Position numbers and translations under genes: made by a program. A DNA stretch of 64,000 bases. It comes from Cymbidium sinense. Taxonomy: Eukaryota > Streptophyta > Magnoliopsida > Asparagales > Orchidaceae. The notes beneath the pieces are model-generated. The model made no database searches. It saw only the letters and a program-made list of their open reading frames with translations, and was not told where the DNA came from. The stretch covers positions 85,452,114 through 85,516,113 of the forward strand of contig CM038228.1 in assembly GCA_021442155.1 (NCBI GenBank), given 5' to 3'. Position 1 is the stretch's first letter. Every line of letters starts with the position of its first letter. Below, piece after piece: positions 1-23,197 of the stretch.

Positions 1-2370
1 TGTAAACCTGGGGTGGCATTTGTCTAAGGAGATAATTTTAACTCTACCTTAGCTAACAGGAGGCTTTTTTGCCCTATCAAGTATACCCTATGATTTCTAA
101 CTCAAAAGGTAGAGCCATTGGGAGCATACGGGCTACTATTGTGATCGTAATATAATGGAGTCTTACTAGCCAAACCACCCGATCAGAGGACTCTGATCAT
201 AACTACATCATCTATAGAGTCTACTAGCCAAGCCACGCAAAGGGACAAGGGTCACATCCTTACTATCATGAGATTGATTGATAGTGAATATAGTAGAACA
301 CTTGATTTGGCATTGGCTCTTTGTGAGCTAGAGCATTTTTAATTTGTCACCTTCAACAAATTGTTGTCGAAGGTGGATTGAATGGAGTTTGCATTAATCT
401 TTTAAATATTGAATTTTATTTAACCATTTTAAGATTGATACTTAATTTGAGTTAATTTGATTTGAAATTATAATCACATTTTTGATGGAAGTATCCCCTC
501 CGGTTGAAATCACCATTCAAAATAACCATCATCGGGTAGTTAATTGATTGAATCGAATATATTTGAGAACTTTAAATTTGTCAACTCTGTTTAGCTCCTA
601 AGAGAGGATCAGATCTACTAACACATGACAAAATTAGCTTCTTAGATATTTTAATAAGTTGAATTTTTTATAATAATTGATTTTTTTTGTTTTATTAACG
701 CAAACCCAGTCCTAAGACCAATGGAAGTAACAAAGATCCTCGCATTAAGTTAAGCATTCAAAGATAAATATAGGCCGATGGTATTTAGTAATTTAGATAA
801 TTTTATATTTAAATTATGAGATTGATTTTGTATTTTCATTTAATTCTAATTTAGCCTATGCAGTTTTTTCAGATATTAAAATTTATATTTTAAATCTCTA
901 TGTCCAAGCACATGCATTTATTTATAGCTTAGACAATTTTATCTAATTAATAAATCATTAATTTTAAAAATCATAATTAGAATAAAAAAAATTTTAATTT
1001 TGGATTGAAGGAAGCTCCTTTATTTGTGCAGAATTTAATTTAGTGTCACATTCTGTCTGCTTGTACAAAAAATTGCAGATCCGGTGGCATTTGATTTAAG
1101 TTGTAATTTAAAATATTGCTCGCACTTAGTTTAATTGTTGAATTTTTGAATTCTCCAAGCTTTCAAATTCATTTATGAGCAAGTTCGAATTCTTTAATAC
1201 TTGAGAATTTATCTCACAACTAGTTTTAAAGAAACTATTAATAGCTCTTGTATGAATCTTTCAATCATTCATTAAGGAGCTTTAACTATGATTGCTAACA
1301 TGTTACTTAACTTCTTCATAGATCTCTTATAAATTTCATTTGATTTCCCCCTTTTTTATATATATAAACATAACACTTAACAAATTCTTATGATTTAGTT
1401 TTGTATTGAAATACAAATTCAAGTAGGCTTGGAATATAACATTCATGACTATCAGAAAGCAAACAAGTTATGCTTGTGAGTAAGTTATCAAATAATATTC
1501 TTGCACTGATGAGAGTTATCCAACTTTCATATATAATCGATCAAACCCAATTTGACTTTATTTTAAATTCCACATCAAGAGATCAATATACATAACCAAA
1601 CTTCAAATTTATTGCAAGTTTCTTATGTGTTTAGAGTTAGCTTCAAGCCTCACTTGTAAAGTCTTTTTTCTTTTAAGATCATTATAATCTCCTCTTTTTT
1701 ATTTCAATTTAATATTCACTTATATGTTTATTTTATTAGAATTTTCAATACATTAAATTTTACTTTAGATTATTTTATTTTGGGTCTTTTAGATGAATTT
1801 TGATTCTTTTAAGTCTAGAATTTAATCCAAAATCTAGTAGAGTTTGATATTTCAGATCATCCTGCATGTGTGCATCAGCTTTTAGCTTACTCGGTACGCC
1901 CTATTAAGCGTAGCAGGTGGTGTCTTACGACACCACAGCCATCTTCACACCAACTACACCCTATTGGGCAATAGCGAGGTCTTGAAACCTCCATTGGTGT
2001 CCAAACATAGGGATTAGGATAAAATAAAGTCTAATAAAATTTTAGCAGCATTTCAGCATACGGGAGCAACATCTAATAATTTTTTGCTTACTCGGTACGT
2101 CCTCTTGAGCGTAGCTAGTGGTGTCTTGCAACACTATAGCTGTCTTCACACCCACTACGCCCTATTGGGCATTGGCGGGATCTTGGAACCTACTATTCCC
2201 TATTGAGCTTAGTAGGATCTTTGATCACCTACATAGAAATGAAGCAAACATATACAATATTCTATACATTCAAGCCTCATTGTGTCATACTTTTGTAATC
2301 AAAAGCGAGGTGGTTGTTGCGGGTACTGTAGCAAAAGAAATGGAGGAAAAAAATTTTCATATCTATTATT
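1..2370 (+). repeat. Dispersed repeat, copy 1 (partner at 58.7-60.6 kb)
   Basis: Many blocks match, in the same order and orientation, blocks at 58690-60560. Examples are the segment around 100-330 (matching 58920-59090), 690-770 (matching 59310-59390) and 790-1040 (matching 59410-59640), the last with long runs of near identity around the phrase TTATGAGATTGATTTYRTAT. No protein homology is visible, so this is probably an LTR or untranslated part of a retrotransposon. The left boundary is cut by the window edge and the right boundary is approximate. Confidence 0.6.
1885..2200 (+). repeat. Direct repeat, two units 211 bases apart
   Basis: The unit beginning GCTTACTCGGTACG occurs at 1885 and again at 2096. 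Each unit continues through a GTGGTGTCTT segment, a CTTCACACC segment and a CCTATTGGGC segment. The same phrases, more diverged, recur near 60450 and 61165 in the partner repeat. Confidence 0.65.
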
Positions 2371-2379
2371 AAAGAAGTA

Positions 2380-3184
2380 TATTTTCTTTAACAAAAATTC
2401 ATAGAAGTCATGCCCATGAGGCAACCTCAATGAGAAATTAATATGGATAAGGACCTCATTAAAAAAAAACTTTATGAGGATAAGTGGCTAACATAGTCTC
2501 CACTGATAATTACTAAAAGACATCTTTGAAAAATTTTTGATAGAAAGTTAGTAGTCAACATGATTCTCACTAGAAAGATTTTAAGAGATCAAATGGTAGA
2601 CATAATTTTCATTTATCAAAAACTTTTAAAAGCTAAAAGTCTTAGAAGTTATAGGTACATTAAAAATCTTTGAAGGCTAAAAATCTCATAAGATATATAT
2701 ATATTAGAAACCTCAAAAAACTAAAAGCCTCAAAAGCATATATTTTCATCTAAAAATTGTACTCTCACAAAGGGGGCAAAAATCTTAAAAGGCATCAAAT
2801 AAAGAAAACTAGAGCTTAAAAAGAGAATATGCACTGCCTATTATAAAACTATCAAATCTCTTTTGAGAAATACTGTAGCCTACGGAGAAAGAATCCCACA
2901 ACGCCTATATAGGATAGTGAAAATTCTCACTAAAGAAGTATCCCAATATAGTAGATAAAGACTAAATAGAGAGTAATGAATTTATCCCCTTCTTAAGGGA
3001 TATATGTACTTGGAGGAGGGTCAGTAAAGTTAGGGTTTTTTTAAAAAAAAAAAATATGAATATCTAATATAAATAAATATTAAAAAATGTTTTCAAAACA
3101 ATTTTCAAAAATTTTTGAGATTTGTAAAAATTCTTTTTTTTTTGTAAATTATTACTATTTTTAATATATAATATGTACCAATCT

Positions 3185-3185
<1 letters not shown>
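2380..3185. other. AT-rich spacer, no gene seen
   Basis: The stretch is purine- and AT-rich with several short runs resembling CTAAAAGTCTTAGAAG. No reading frame, RNA gene or recognisable element was found. It may be the internal part of a decayed retroelement. Confidence 0.4.

Positions 3186-3188
<3 letters not shown>

Positions 3189-3240
<52 letters not shown>
3189..3240. repeat. (CT)n microsatellite
   Basis: About 26 uninterrupted CT dinucleotides run directly into the sequence 5' of the retroelement LTR at 3412. Confidence 0.98.
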
Positions 3241-3242
<2 letters not shown>

Positions 3243-3411
3243 AATGGGCTTGCTAAAAATATCCAAAAGTCACATCTTTCCTTTTCACATCTATTAAGGA
3301 TAATTAATATATGGTTAACAAAATAATTTTTAAAAGTAATAATATTACAATATAAAATAATTATAAATAGTTCATATATATTTTTGCAAAATTATAATTT
3401 TATGATTGATA

Positions 3412-4400
3412 TGGCACTTAAAATACTACTAGTTGAAGCACGAATTTTGATGTCAAAAGCAAGTTGATCCTCAGTTGAAACTAGTCGAAATCAAACACTT
3501 AAAATATTATTAGAAACTTTGGGATATCAATTAAATCCCTAGATTGCTCTTAAACATGAAGTGTTTATAGTTAAATCGAGCGTCTCGACGAGCCAGATCT
3601 AACAAGCCTAAGATCTCATAATTCTGACTTCATTTGAGCATTCAAATACTTAAAATAAATCAAATGATCAAAGGAATCAATTTGAGCCGTCCGATGGAGA
3701 GGAGTGGTTCGGATTTTGCATGTATTTGCAGAAATGCCACCCCTCTAATCTAAAAATAGTCTCTCATTCTTCACATGAGGGGAGGCCAAGAAAGAGAGAG
3801 GAGAGAGCTCTAAAGCTTGAAAATCCTCCAAGCACAATCGTGCATCACCGACGGATCGACCACCCCCGTATTGCCAACCACGCCATCGCAGCCACCGCCG
3901 ATCCTCACTGACCATCGCGCTGCCGCCACTGCCGACTACCGCCATCAATCTTGTTGCCGACCACCGCCGGCCGCCAACCACTTGCCAACTATCATCGCCA
4001 TCATCATTGCGACCACCGACGCTGACACGCCAACCATCCCGCCACACTATCACGACAACCTTCATCTTCAGTCACTGACCCCCACTGTTCACCATCATCT
4101 ACTAGCAACTATTACAACAACGTGACTATATATTGTTGTCGATTTTGGATTCCAGTCTTCTCATATACAATTTTGTAATCCCGTTATCGGGAAAATTTTG
4201 TAATATGAAATAGATACATAGTGGAAGCTTTTTACTGGGCTAAGCCCCGTGATTTGTTCCCTCTTTTTGAGATTTTTCCACGTAAAAATTATGGAGTTTT
4301 CTTATTAATTCTTTAAATATCTGTGTGTGTGCTAGATTTCACAACAAAGCAACAAAGCTAAGGCATAAACTTTTATTCTACCAGGTTTTCTTGCACGCAA
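3412..4400 (+). repeat. 5' LTR of the internally deleted element
   Basis: This LTR matches 7061-8073, 23198-23988 and 32034-32813. Shared landmarks in order are: a start of the TGRCAC type, CTTTGGGATATCA, GTCTCGACGAG, CTATAAATAG-like sequence (likely the LTR TATA box), a GAGAGAG stretch, a GC-rich CCGCCATCGCC-like tract (3840-4060), and TTGTAATCCCGTTATCGGG near the 3' end. Confidence 0.88.
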
Positions 4401-4785
4401 TGTTTAATCGTCATGGGAAATTGATTCACATTATTTTATCTTTATATGATGGTTTTCCAATAAGATCAAAACTACCATCGAGGTGGAACATTTCAAGTTT
4501 TTATGGAGCGTAAGTGAAGAATGAAGATTCATCAAATTTCGTTCCTTCAGATTTTGTTGGAAACTAGGGGGCAACTCTTAATCTCAGAAGATCGTCCATG
4601 TTAATATGATAAGCATCTAATCGATTATCATCCCAAGAAACAAGTCAAAGTTGGAGGATATTTCAACATTAAGAAGAGATATAGCTTTGCAAATTATGAT
4701 TTTCCAATCATACTCATGGAAAAACAAGACCAAGGTTAAGGATGAACTTTGGCTATAACCATAAATGAATGTTTTGATTTGATCT

Positions 4786-5580
4786 CTTCCATACAGGTTA
4801 AAGTCATTGAGCAAAGACTCTGACAAACAATCTCGGATAGGTCAAAACTCGCACCTACTCCACACATGTAAGAAGTCAAATAACACTTTGGCTAATACCT
4901 AGGATAGGTCAAAAGGTCCTTGGTGGACTTCCCATGACCTCTTCCATACAGGTTAACGTCATCGAGTAACACTCTGACAAACAACCTCGGATAGGTCAAA
5001 AATCCTCAGCAGATTCGATTTTACTTTTCACACAAGTTAACGTCATCGAGCAAAGACTCTGACAAATAACCTCAGATATGTCAAAACTTTGCACCTACTC
5101 CACACAGGTTAACGTCATCGAGCAAAGACTCTGACAAACAACCTCGGAAAGGTAAAAAATCCTCAGCGGATCCAACTCTACCTCTTCCATACAGTTAGCC
5201 ATCGGGTAACACTCGACAAACAACCATGATAGGTCAAAATCCCGATTCAATTCAATCTCTTCCATACAGTTAATGTCATCGGTAACACTGACAAACAACC
5301 TCGGATGAGTCAAAATCTGGATTGATTTTACTTATATAGTTAACATTAACACTCTAGAAATAACCTGGATAGATCAAAAAATCCTCAACGATTCAATTGA
5401 CCTCTTCCATAGTTAACATCATCAGTAACACTTTGAAGAATAACCTGGATGGGTCAAAATCTCTGATTCGACCTCTTATATGCAGGTTAATGTCATCAAG
5501 TAACACTTTGGCAAACAGCATCAGATGGGTGAAAAATTCTCAGCGGATTCAACTCTACCCCTTCCATGCAATTATCAACT
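4786..5580 (+). repeat. Tandem array, ~10 units of 75-85 bases
   Basis: Units begin CTCTTCCATACAGGTTAACG and contain ACAAACAACCTCGGATAGGT. They decay from left to right by loss of 1-5 bases at a time: units after 5180 lack GG, TCT or CG blocks that earlier units keep. The same unit recurs at 29275-29575. Tandem repeats between pol and the 3' LTR are a known trait of plant Tat-lineage elements. Confidence 0.85.
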
Positions 5581-5639
5581 GTTGAACTATCAATTAAAGT
5601 TTCAAGAAATCTAATTTCAAGAAGGAACTAGGATGACGC

Positions 5640-5945
5640 GCTTCCATGCCGACTATGCCGCGCTTGCGCCGAATTACCCGTTGCGACCACCATCCGGCAT
5701 TACCACCGCTCATCATTGCCGGTCACCGCGCGACTACTATCGCCGGTCCGCTACTGACTATGTCGCCGCCATCGCCGAATACCATCGCTATCGCCGCACC
5801 ACTCTGCCGTCAAACCACGGCCGCCGCCACTGCTCATCATCGCCAGCGCTGGCCACTACTATCGCTATCATGCCACCGCTGCCACCACCATCGACTCATT
5901 CATAACACTATCATCGATCATCATCGCCATTATTGCGTTGCCGCC
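5640..5945 (+). repeat. GC-rich degenerate CCGCCATCG-type low-complexity block
   Basis: The block is built from variants of CCGCC, CATCGC and CACCAC. Similar tracts lie in LTRs at 3840-4060 and 7500-7700. It is open in more than one frame and would encode Pro/His/Thr-rich peptides, as expected of any stop-poor GC-rich repeat. Confidence 0.7.
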
Positions 5946-5954
5946 GACCACCTT

Positions 5955-6440
5955 CATTGATCGCTCCTAACCCGGTGGATAATTGATGCCACTTCGAGTG
6001 TTTGGAGCCGCCATATGAACTATGGGCCTTGATCGCCGAACCCGGTGATCCGATAGTTGATGCCTCTTTGGAAAATTGGAGCCTCTCCATATGAACTACT
6101 GGCCTTGATATCCTCCAAACCCGGTCCAACAAGGCGGTTGACGCTTTGAGGGAAAATCAAGCCTCACGATGAACTACACCTTGATCACCTCCAAACCCGG
6201 CCAATCCAACAAGGCGTTGACACCTCTTCGAGGAAAATCGGTGCCTCGCCATATGAACTACGGCCTTGATCGCTCCAAACCCTCGTCGACAAGGGTTGAT
6301 GCCTCTTCGAGGAAAAATGAGCCTCCCGTATGAATTGAGCATTGATCACCAAACCGACGGTCCGACAAGTGGTGACACCTCTTCGAGGAAAATCAAACCT
6401 CGTAGATGAACTACTGGGCTTGATCGCCTCCAAACGATCT
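5955..6440 (+). repeat. Tandem array, ~7 units of about 75 bases
   Basis: Units carry CTTGATCGCCTCCAAACCCG, then GATGCCTCTTCGAGG, then ATATGAACTA. The same array is present at 31185-31505 in the second LTR element. In both elements it is followed by an A-rich stretch with TTTTTATAGACCC and a GC-rich block before the 3' LTR. Confidence 0.82.
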
Positions 6441-7060
6441 CCTCTTAAGAAGAAGAGGAACACTCGAGCATATGAGGAGTGTGCCTTCTCCCTTAGCCCT
6501 AGGAGGGTTTTTATAGACCCCTTATAGGGACAAAAAGGTAAAAATTCAAAAAGAAAATGCAAAACGCGAAAATCGCCCAAAACCAAACGGGCAAAAATGA
6601 CAAAAAAACTCATGGGCTGCCGGCCAGCGGCCGCTCACCCTCGCGCCATTTCTACTGCTCAGCGGACCGCTCTCACGATGCCCCACGGCCACGCCACCAG
6701 GTGACCCACGACCCGCTGCTCCATCGCAACCTGCTCATACCCAAATTGCTCCGGCCATCAGCCTCCCGTTGTCTAAGCTCCGCTGGCCACCATAGCACAA
6801 GACGCGGAGATGACGCCATGGGCTAAGTAAGCACCAGAATGTCGGATGGGTCCATAACCAAATCTTGTACCCACACACACATCCGAGGCCCTGCAACCAC
6901 TTCCATGATCATAATCTTGTGCTCCCATGAAGATCTGTTCTCTCAAAATGTATGGTTAATGGACTCGCAAATTTCATTGAAGAATTTGTTATTTTCAAGT
7001 ATTTGACATATATATTTTTGGATGATTGAGATAATGTCATCCAAAAATAGTAATATGACA

Positions 7061-8073
7061 TGACATTTAAAATATTACTAAATAAGCACGAATCTTGATG
7101 TCAAAAGTAAGTTGATCCTCAGTTGAAACTAATCGAGATCAAGCACTTAAAATATCATTGAAAACTTTGGGATATCAATTAAATCCCTAGATAGCTCTTA
7201 AACATGAAGTGTTTATAGTTAAATCGAGCGTCTCGATGAGTCGGATCTAACAAGCCCAAGATCTCATAATTTTGACTTCATTTGACCATTCAAATACTTA
7301 AAATACATCAAATGATCAAAGGAATCATTTTGAGCTGTTTGATGGAGAGGAGTGGTTTGGATTTTGCATGTATTTGTAGAAATGACACCCCTCTAATCTA
7401 TAAATAGCCACTCATTCTTCACATGAGGGGAGCCAAGAGAGGAGAGAGCTCTAAAGCGAAAATCCTCCAACATAATCGTACCACGATGCGACGACCACCC
7501 CGTTTTTAACCACGCGCCACCTCCGCTACCACACTGATCCCGCTGACATCGCGATTGCCACGACTACTGGCTATCATTGTCGCCGACTCCCGCTGGCCGT
7601 AACATCGTTGCCAACCATCGCCGCACCATCATCGCTAACCACCGACGCATACGCTGCCGACTACTATCATCGATCACCGCCGCCGACCATCGCGGGCCAC
7701 CCTCACCGGTCACCATCACGATGACCTTCATCTTCAGTCGCTGAACCCCGCTATTCACCATCATCTACTCTTACAACTCAATGTGACTATATAGCTATTG
7801 TTGTCTGATTCTGATTCCCATTATCAGCCCTTCTCATATACAATTTTGTAATCCCATTATCGGGAAAATTTTGTACTCTGAAACAGATACATAGTGGAAG
7901 CTTTTTACTAGGCTAGGCCCCGTGATTTTTTTCATCTTTTCGAGATTTTTCCACGTAAAAATTCTAGAATTTTTTTATTAATTCTTCAAATATCTATGTG
8001 TGTGTTGGATTCCGCAACAAAGATAAGGCGTAAATTTTTATTCTACCGCAACTGATTTTCTAGCACGCAACAA
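7061..8073 (+). repeat. 3' LTR of the internally deleted element
   Basis: This is the direct copy of 3412-4400. It keeps the CTATAAATAG motif near 7400 and the TTGTAATCCCATTATCGGG motif near 7845, and it ends CACGCAACAA followed by the target duplication TGATA. Confidence 0.88.
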
Positions 8074-8078
8074 TGATA

Positions 8079-9020
8079 CTTTAATATAATTTTGAACAAC
8101 ATAGACTTGACATCTAAAAATAAAAATGCAATTGTTATGTCTCATAAAAATTTGACAAATTAGATTTGAATATCAAGATAATATATGTGGAGGAATCCTA
8201 CATAATTAAACTCATGATCATTCGAATATCAATTTTGATGAATTAGTCTAATTGGATGTGTTGACAAAATAAATCCATTAATATCATGAGTGGATCGATT
8301 TGTATCCAAATGAATTTAAATTAAATCTCAAAAGTATAATCAATATTAAAGTATTATCAAAAGAATTAAATTATCTCTAAATCTAGCATGTTTATAGTCA
8401 TATCGAATAGCTCAATGAGAGAAATTCAGTGAAGCCAAGATCACTCAATTTTAAGATCATTACAGTACTTAAATGCAATAAGAAAGTTTAATGAGCAAAG
8501 GAATGTCAATTGAGTATTTTGGGATTTAAGCATAAATTATCAAAATAACCCTTTAAAAAATAATATAACTAAACCCTTCTTAACTTGAGAGGGAGGGGGA
8601 GATTGAGCTGAGAGCTTAATTTAAAACTATGAAGAAAGCTTGAAGTCGATGATCACTTATTTTACCAAAGATTGTTGTAGTGTATTTATTTCTCAGGTTA
8701 TTATTTCCTAAATTTCTAATTTTTAATCTCATATTCTCTAACAATGGAGAAGAGTTAAACTTTGTAATTTCAATTATATAATTGATTGTTTTGATTGGGT
8801 AAGACCCCTTGGTTTTTCACCATATAGAGTTTTCATGAAAATATTATGTTGCCTCTATCTGTGTGTGTGCTTGATATTTCAATGAGCTAAGATCTAATTT
8901 TTTTCTCTATCTTTGAAATTTTTTGGGATGCAACAATTACTAAATTCAAGCCTTTTGTATACCTTAGATAGATGACTACCCTAGCTCGCAATCAAATGCA
9001 ATTCTATCTAGAAAATGAGA
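8079..9020. other. AT-rich spacer, no gene seen
   Basis: No frame, RNA gene or confident repeat is visible. The part 8380-8900 distantly echoes the LTR layout (a CTCAATGAG block, a GGGAGGGGGAGA tract, then a GTAAGACCCC block and GTGTGTGCTTG). It may be a very old solo LTR of the same family, but this is weak. Confidence 0.35.
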
Positions 9021-9255
9021 AATTTATATACTTAGCATATAATTCTTAAGCATTTATATATCTAATACCTAAATTTTAATTTTATAAAAATAATACTTTT
9101 TATGCCTAAAAAATACATTTCACTTTAATAAATTAATAATGGTGTTATTTTTTCATGTAATATTAATGATTATGATGTTATTTATGTAAATAGTAAAATT
9201 TAGGTATCATATATCTAAAAATATAAGAATTGAGTGCTATGTATGTAACTTATAA
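9021..9255. mobile_element. MITE with ~60-base terminal inverted repeats
   Basis: The left end (9021-9080) and right end (9196-9255) are imperfect reverse complements; ATACCTAAATTT pairs with AAATTTAGGTAT. The same family is present at 34881-35109, and in an interrupted copy at 23073-23197 plus 32814-32905. Confidence 0.75.
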
Positions 9256-9552
9256 AATTAACATTAATATTATATTTCTAGAATATTAAATTTATATATT
9301 TATATATGTCATGACTAAATCATTAACAATTTAATAATAAATAAATAAATATGAGATTTAAGATTTTATTGTGAAATCCAATATCATAGTGATAATTCGA
9401 AAAAATGAATGCAAGATGTTAATTTTTGATAATAGTAAAACTTTGAGTGATATAAGCAATTGAAATAAATACTTATATATTATTTATTCATGGCCAATTG
9501 TGAAAGCAAAGTGTCTTCAAAGAGAAACAGCAAATTTCCACTGAACCAAAAC

Positions 9553-19869
<10,317 letters not shown>

Positions 19870-20042
19870 TGGAACCTTTTCGTCACCTTCGACTGGGCGG
19901 GAGAGTATTTCTTGCCGCTGTAGATGACTGGGACGAGTAGGAAGAGGCCTTACGAAATGCTGAGGATTAAATAACAGATTCGCTAACGCAGTTGCATGGG
20001 AACGAAGACCCGCTCATCCTGCAACAAACTGGACAGCTGTCC
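19870..20042 (-). promoter_or_regulatory. Presumed 5' leader and core promoter of anthranilate synthase
   Basis: This is the GC-richer stretch directly upstream of the minus-strand start codon. A weak TATA-like TTATTTAAT lies at about 19965-19973, roughly 95 bases upstream of the ATG. A perfect 12-base palindrome GGACAGCTGTCC, with a CAGCTG E-box core, sits at 20031-20042. Assignment rests on position and base composition only. Confidence 0.4.
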
Positions 20043-23000
20043 ATTTTAAAATTAAATAAATAATATCTCATATAAACTATATAAAAATGAATTTAAAAAC
20101 TATTAAATTTGTATTACAATTAATATTAAATTTATATTTTATTAATCTTAAGATAAATTTAATAATTTTTAAACTCATTTGAATATAATATCAAGATATT
20201 CTAAGATATATATATATATATATATATATAAGTTACTGAGAAAAGATGAAGATGAGATTATTGTTAATGCTAACATATTTGGCACACCTCTTCCAAAATT
20301 TTTAAATGTATTAATTTTTAAAATATTTTACTTAATTATTTTTATTTAATTAACAAAAATGGATTTTAAATCGAATAAAGTGACAAAAAATTTCAAATAA
20401 TTTTTTTAAAAAATATTTACTTGATTTTTTAAAATTTTTATTTAATTATAATTTGTTATCATCGTATATTTTATTTTTATATCAATAAATTTAAATAAAA
20501 AAAATTTTGAAACCCTTAATGCTAATCTCAAACTCAATTGATGATAACATTTTGAAATTATCAATTGTTTCCTCTACTATAAGAGATTCTTGACACTGCC
20601 ATTGATTATTAAAGTTATTATATTTATTTTGAGGGGAGTATTATATAATATTTAATTATTAGTTATGCATCATATTAATAAAAAAATTTAATAATTTTAA
20701 GATCCATCCTAATTGAATTTGTAGTTAAGGGATGTCGACCTAACTTCTCACTGGAAAAATTTTATTCAAGATACTATCCATATTTAGTCAAGACTAAAAA
20801 AGTAATTAAGTTTATTTTAAAATGAGTATAATTTATGAATAATTAATCAAATTTTATATTATATTCATCTCAAATTTAATTTAAGTTAATAACTAAAAGA
20901 TTATATATATGCTTAAGAATTTTTAAGAACAAATTCAACTTACTTTTAAGTTGATGAGTAGTTTCAATTGCTTGGACAACTCCCTTTTGTAAGTTTGGTG
21001 AGGGACTATATCAAATAATCTAAGAATTGAATGTAAGTAGTTAGATATACTTCAAATTATCTTAGGATTGGCAATGCTATTTAGTGAAAATACCTTTAAT
21101 TTTTAAAAATAGAAGCTATAAGTTTAAATTTTGAAAAAAAAATGTGATTTCAATAAGAAAATATTTATTTATAAAATTATATTCCTTGCACTTGAATTAA
21201 TATCATTTTTTAATTTGCATCAATGGATGTTTATTTTAATTAGTTTCCCACTTTAGAAATATGTTCACATTCTTTATTGAAAGTGGCAAATTAGATGTGC
21301 AGCTTAAAGATTGAAGCGGCAACAAATTTATCATCATTGATGACTTTGGACTTAGATTTTTTTTGTAAGTGACATTAAAACTTCACTTATAACAAGTATG
21401 GATTAAGTTAAAGAGTGACAAAAGAAGAAGAGAGAAATCTTAGAGAGAAGCTCTATAATTTTATCAGATTTTAAATATGAGTACGAAGATATGACTTGAT
21501 ACTTAAGACTCAAATCTGACCTCTCTATTTATATGTTTAGATCAATATGTGCAATGATCAAACATTGCATATTGATTAATGATATACGTAAAATTAAATA
21601 ACAAAGTTTAACAAGTATTGTAGGGAATTAAATAAGCCATATTAGCTTTCGATTTTCTAATTAAAAAAAAATTTTAATGAGTTGGTATATCAATTAAGAT
21701 TGATTTTGTGGATTTGACAAACAAACTCTATATGGCAACTTTGGGTCTATAATGGTTCTTTCTAAAGATCTTGCTCTAGCTTTTCTCAAATTTGAAGACA
21801 AAGAAATTCAAAAAGTATTAATTTTGGCAAAGAAGATTTTGTAATGTTACTAGAGAGCTACAATAAACATGAAAAGCATGAGGTCAAAGATTAGTCTTCA
21901 TTCACATGTATTTAAAAAAAAAAACTAAGTAGAAAAAATTGAGAATGTTAGTGAGGAAAAGAAAAATAAAGTTGTCATTGAGATATCCATTATAATTGAT
22001 CTTTTTCAAACAACCCTCCTAGAAATAGACAATAGTAGCAACACCTTGTCTAGAACATCTTGGATTAAATCAATAAATATACTAATAAGTCTAACTACAA
22101 TTGTGCCAGATAAGTTGCCACCTCCTAGAAATGGGCAAGTTGACAATCTTTTAAGGTCATCAATCATAAAGATAATGTATATGTTGATGCAACAATAGTT
22201 CAAAGAAAGAAAGAGAAGTTGTTCATAAGAATCAAGTTGAGATTGGGGTATTTGTCAAAATGTTGAGCCTGAAGTGATTTAGTGTTGATTCAATTGCTTC
22301 AGGTCAAACTCATTAGCCTAAAAATTTACTCAAGGTTTTTGAATGAATAAAGCCAATGATAATGTAGCCTTCAAGTTAATTTTATGATAGAGAAAATAAA
22401 TATTGCTAAGAGAGTCTTTGAGTCAAAATTTTGATAAAATTTGCTTGAGGAACTTTTCACCATGGATTAATCTCTATTCCTAATTCTATGATTCAAGCAT
22501 TGTTAGAAGAACCCATAAGTCATCACTTATCATTCAATTCAAGAACTTATCAATTCATCAAGTCCTTCACATGCAAGAAAGTTATCCTTAAGCGTGTTTC
22601 TTGTATGCAAAAAAATAATTTCTATAGAAATATATATTTTTATTTAAGCTCTTTGAGATAATGAAGAATCTTTTTATAAATATCATATAGATCTTGATTA
22701 GTCATTTAAATTTTCTGAAATGCTCATTATTGTCATTTGCTATTTAACTCGTAAAATGCCATTTGATTTTCTTGATGTCACTTCAATTCTTCTTGTAATT
22801 GATTTAAAAATATTGGCATATTAATTAATCATAATTTTGATTTTGGATTTGACATTATAGTGCTTCGACTCACCTTTAAGCTATTTGATCATAACACAAT
22901 CAAAGTGACCCATTTTGAGCATATATTTTAAAACAAATCTAAATCAAAATGAGTCAAATTCGAGTTAGTATGTTAACTTGAACTTACTCCAAAAAATTAA

Positions 23001-23072
23001 AAGTTTAGACATTTATTTAGTTCAAATCCAACCCAAAAATTGATCACACCTACTAAATCTATTTTTTTTAGA
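20043..23072. other. AT-rich intergenic DNA, no gene seen
   Basis: Three kilobases with short homopolymers and a short (TA)n at about 20207-20232. No frame of useful length, no RNA gene and no recognisable element ends were found. The middle (21300-22600) is slightly less AT-rich and may be an old element remnant. Confidence 0.5.
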
Positions 23073-23197
23073 AAATTTATAAAAATAAAATATAATTCTT
23101 AAATATTTACATTTCTAATACATAAAATTATAAATGGAATATTTTATTTATGTATGAAAAGGTGTATTTTACTTTAAATAATTAATGATAATTGATA
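23073..23197. mobile_element. Left half of a MITE split by the Tat element
   Basis: The segment resembles the left half of the MITE at 9021-9255; ATAATTCTTAAATATTTACA and the ACTTTAAATAATTAATGATA segment line up with 9040-9060 and 9120-9140. The match stops at the LTR starting at 23198. A candidate right half resumes at 32814 after the other LTR. Confidence 0.6.

Larger units (their letters stand above)
3412..8073 (+). mobile_element. Ty3/Gypsy-type LTR element without pol (internally deleted)
   Basis: Two direct copies of an LTR of about 1 kb (3412-4400 and 7061-8073) flank a 2.7 kb interior. The element is bordered by TGATA at 3407-3411 and TGATA at 8074-8078, a perfect 5-base target duplication if the LTR ends in CAACAA. 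The interior holds two tandem-repeat arrays and a GC-rich block that also occur between pol and the 3' LTR of the element at 23198-32813. It has no gag, protease, reverse transcriptase or integrase sequence. It is therefore a deletion derivative or non-autonomous relative of that Tat-type element. Confidence 0.85.

Noticed and set aside
4786..5580. Possible CRISPR-like or satellite array
   Set aside because: Units are contiguous without spacers and decay along the array; the context is a plant retroelement, so these are internal tandem repeats.
5633..5960. Overlapping open frames with Pro/His/Thr/Ala-rich peptides
   Set aside because: They lie in a GC-rich degenerate repeat shared with LTRs and are open in several frames at once, as any stop-poor repeat would be.
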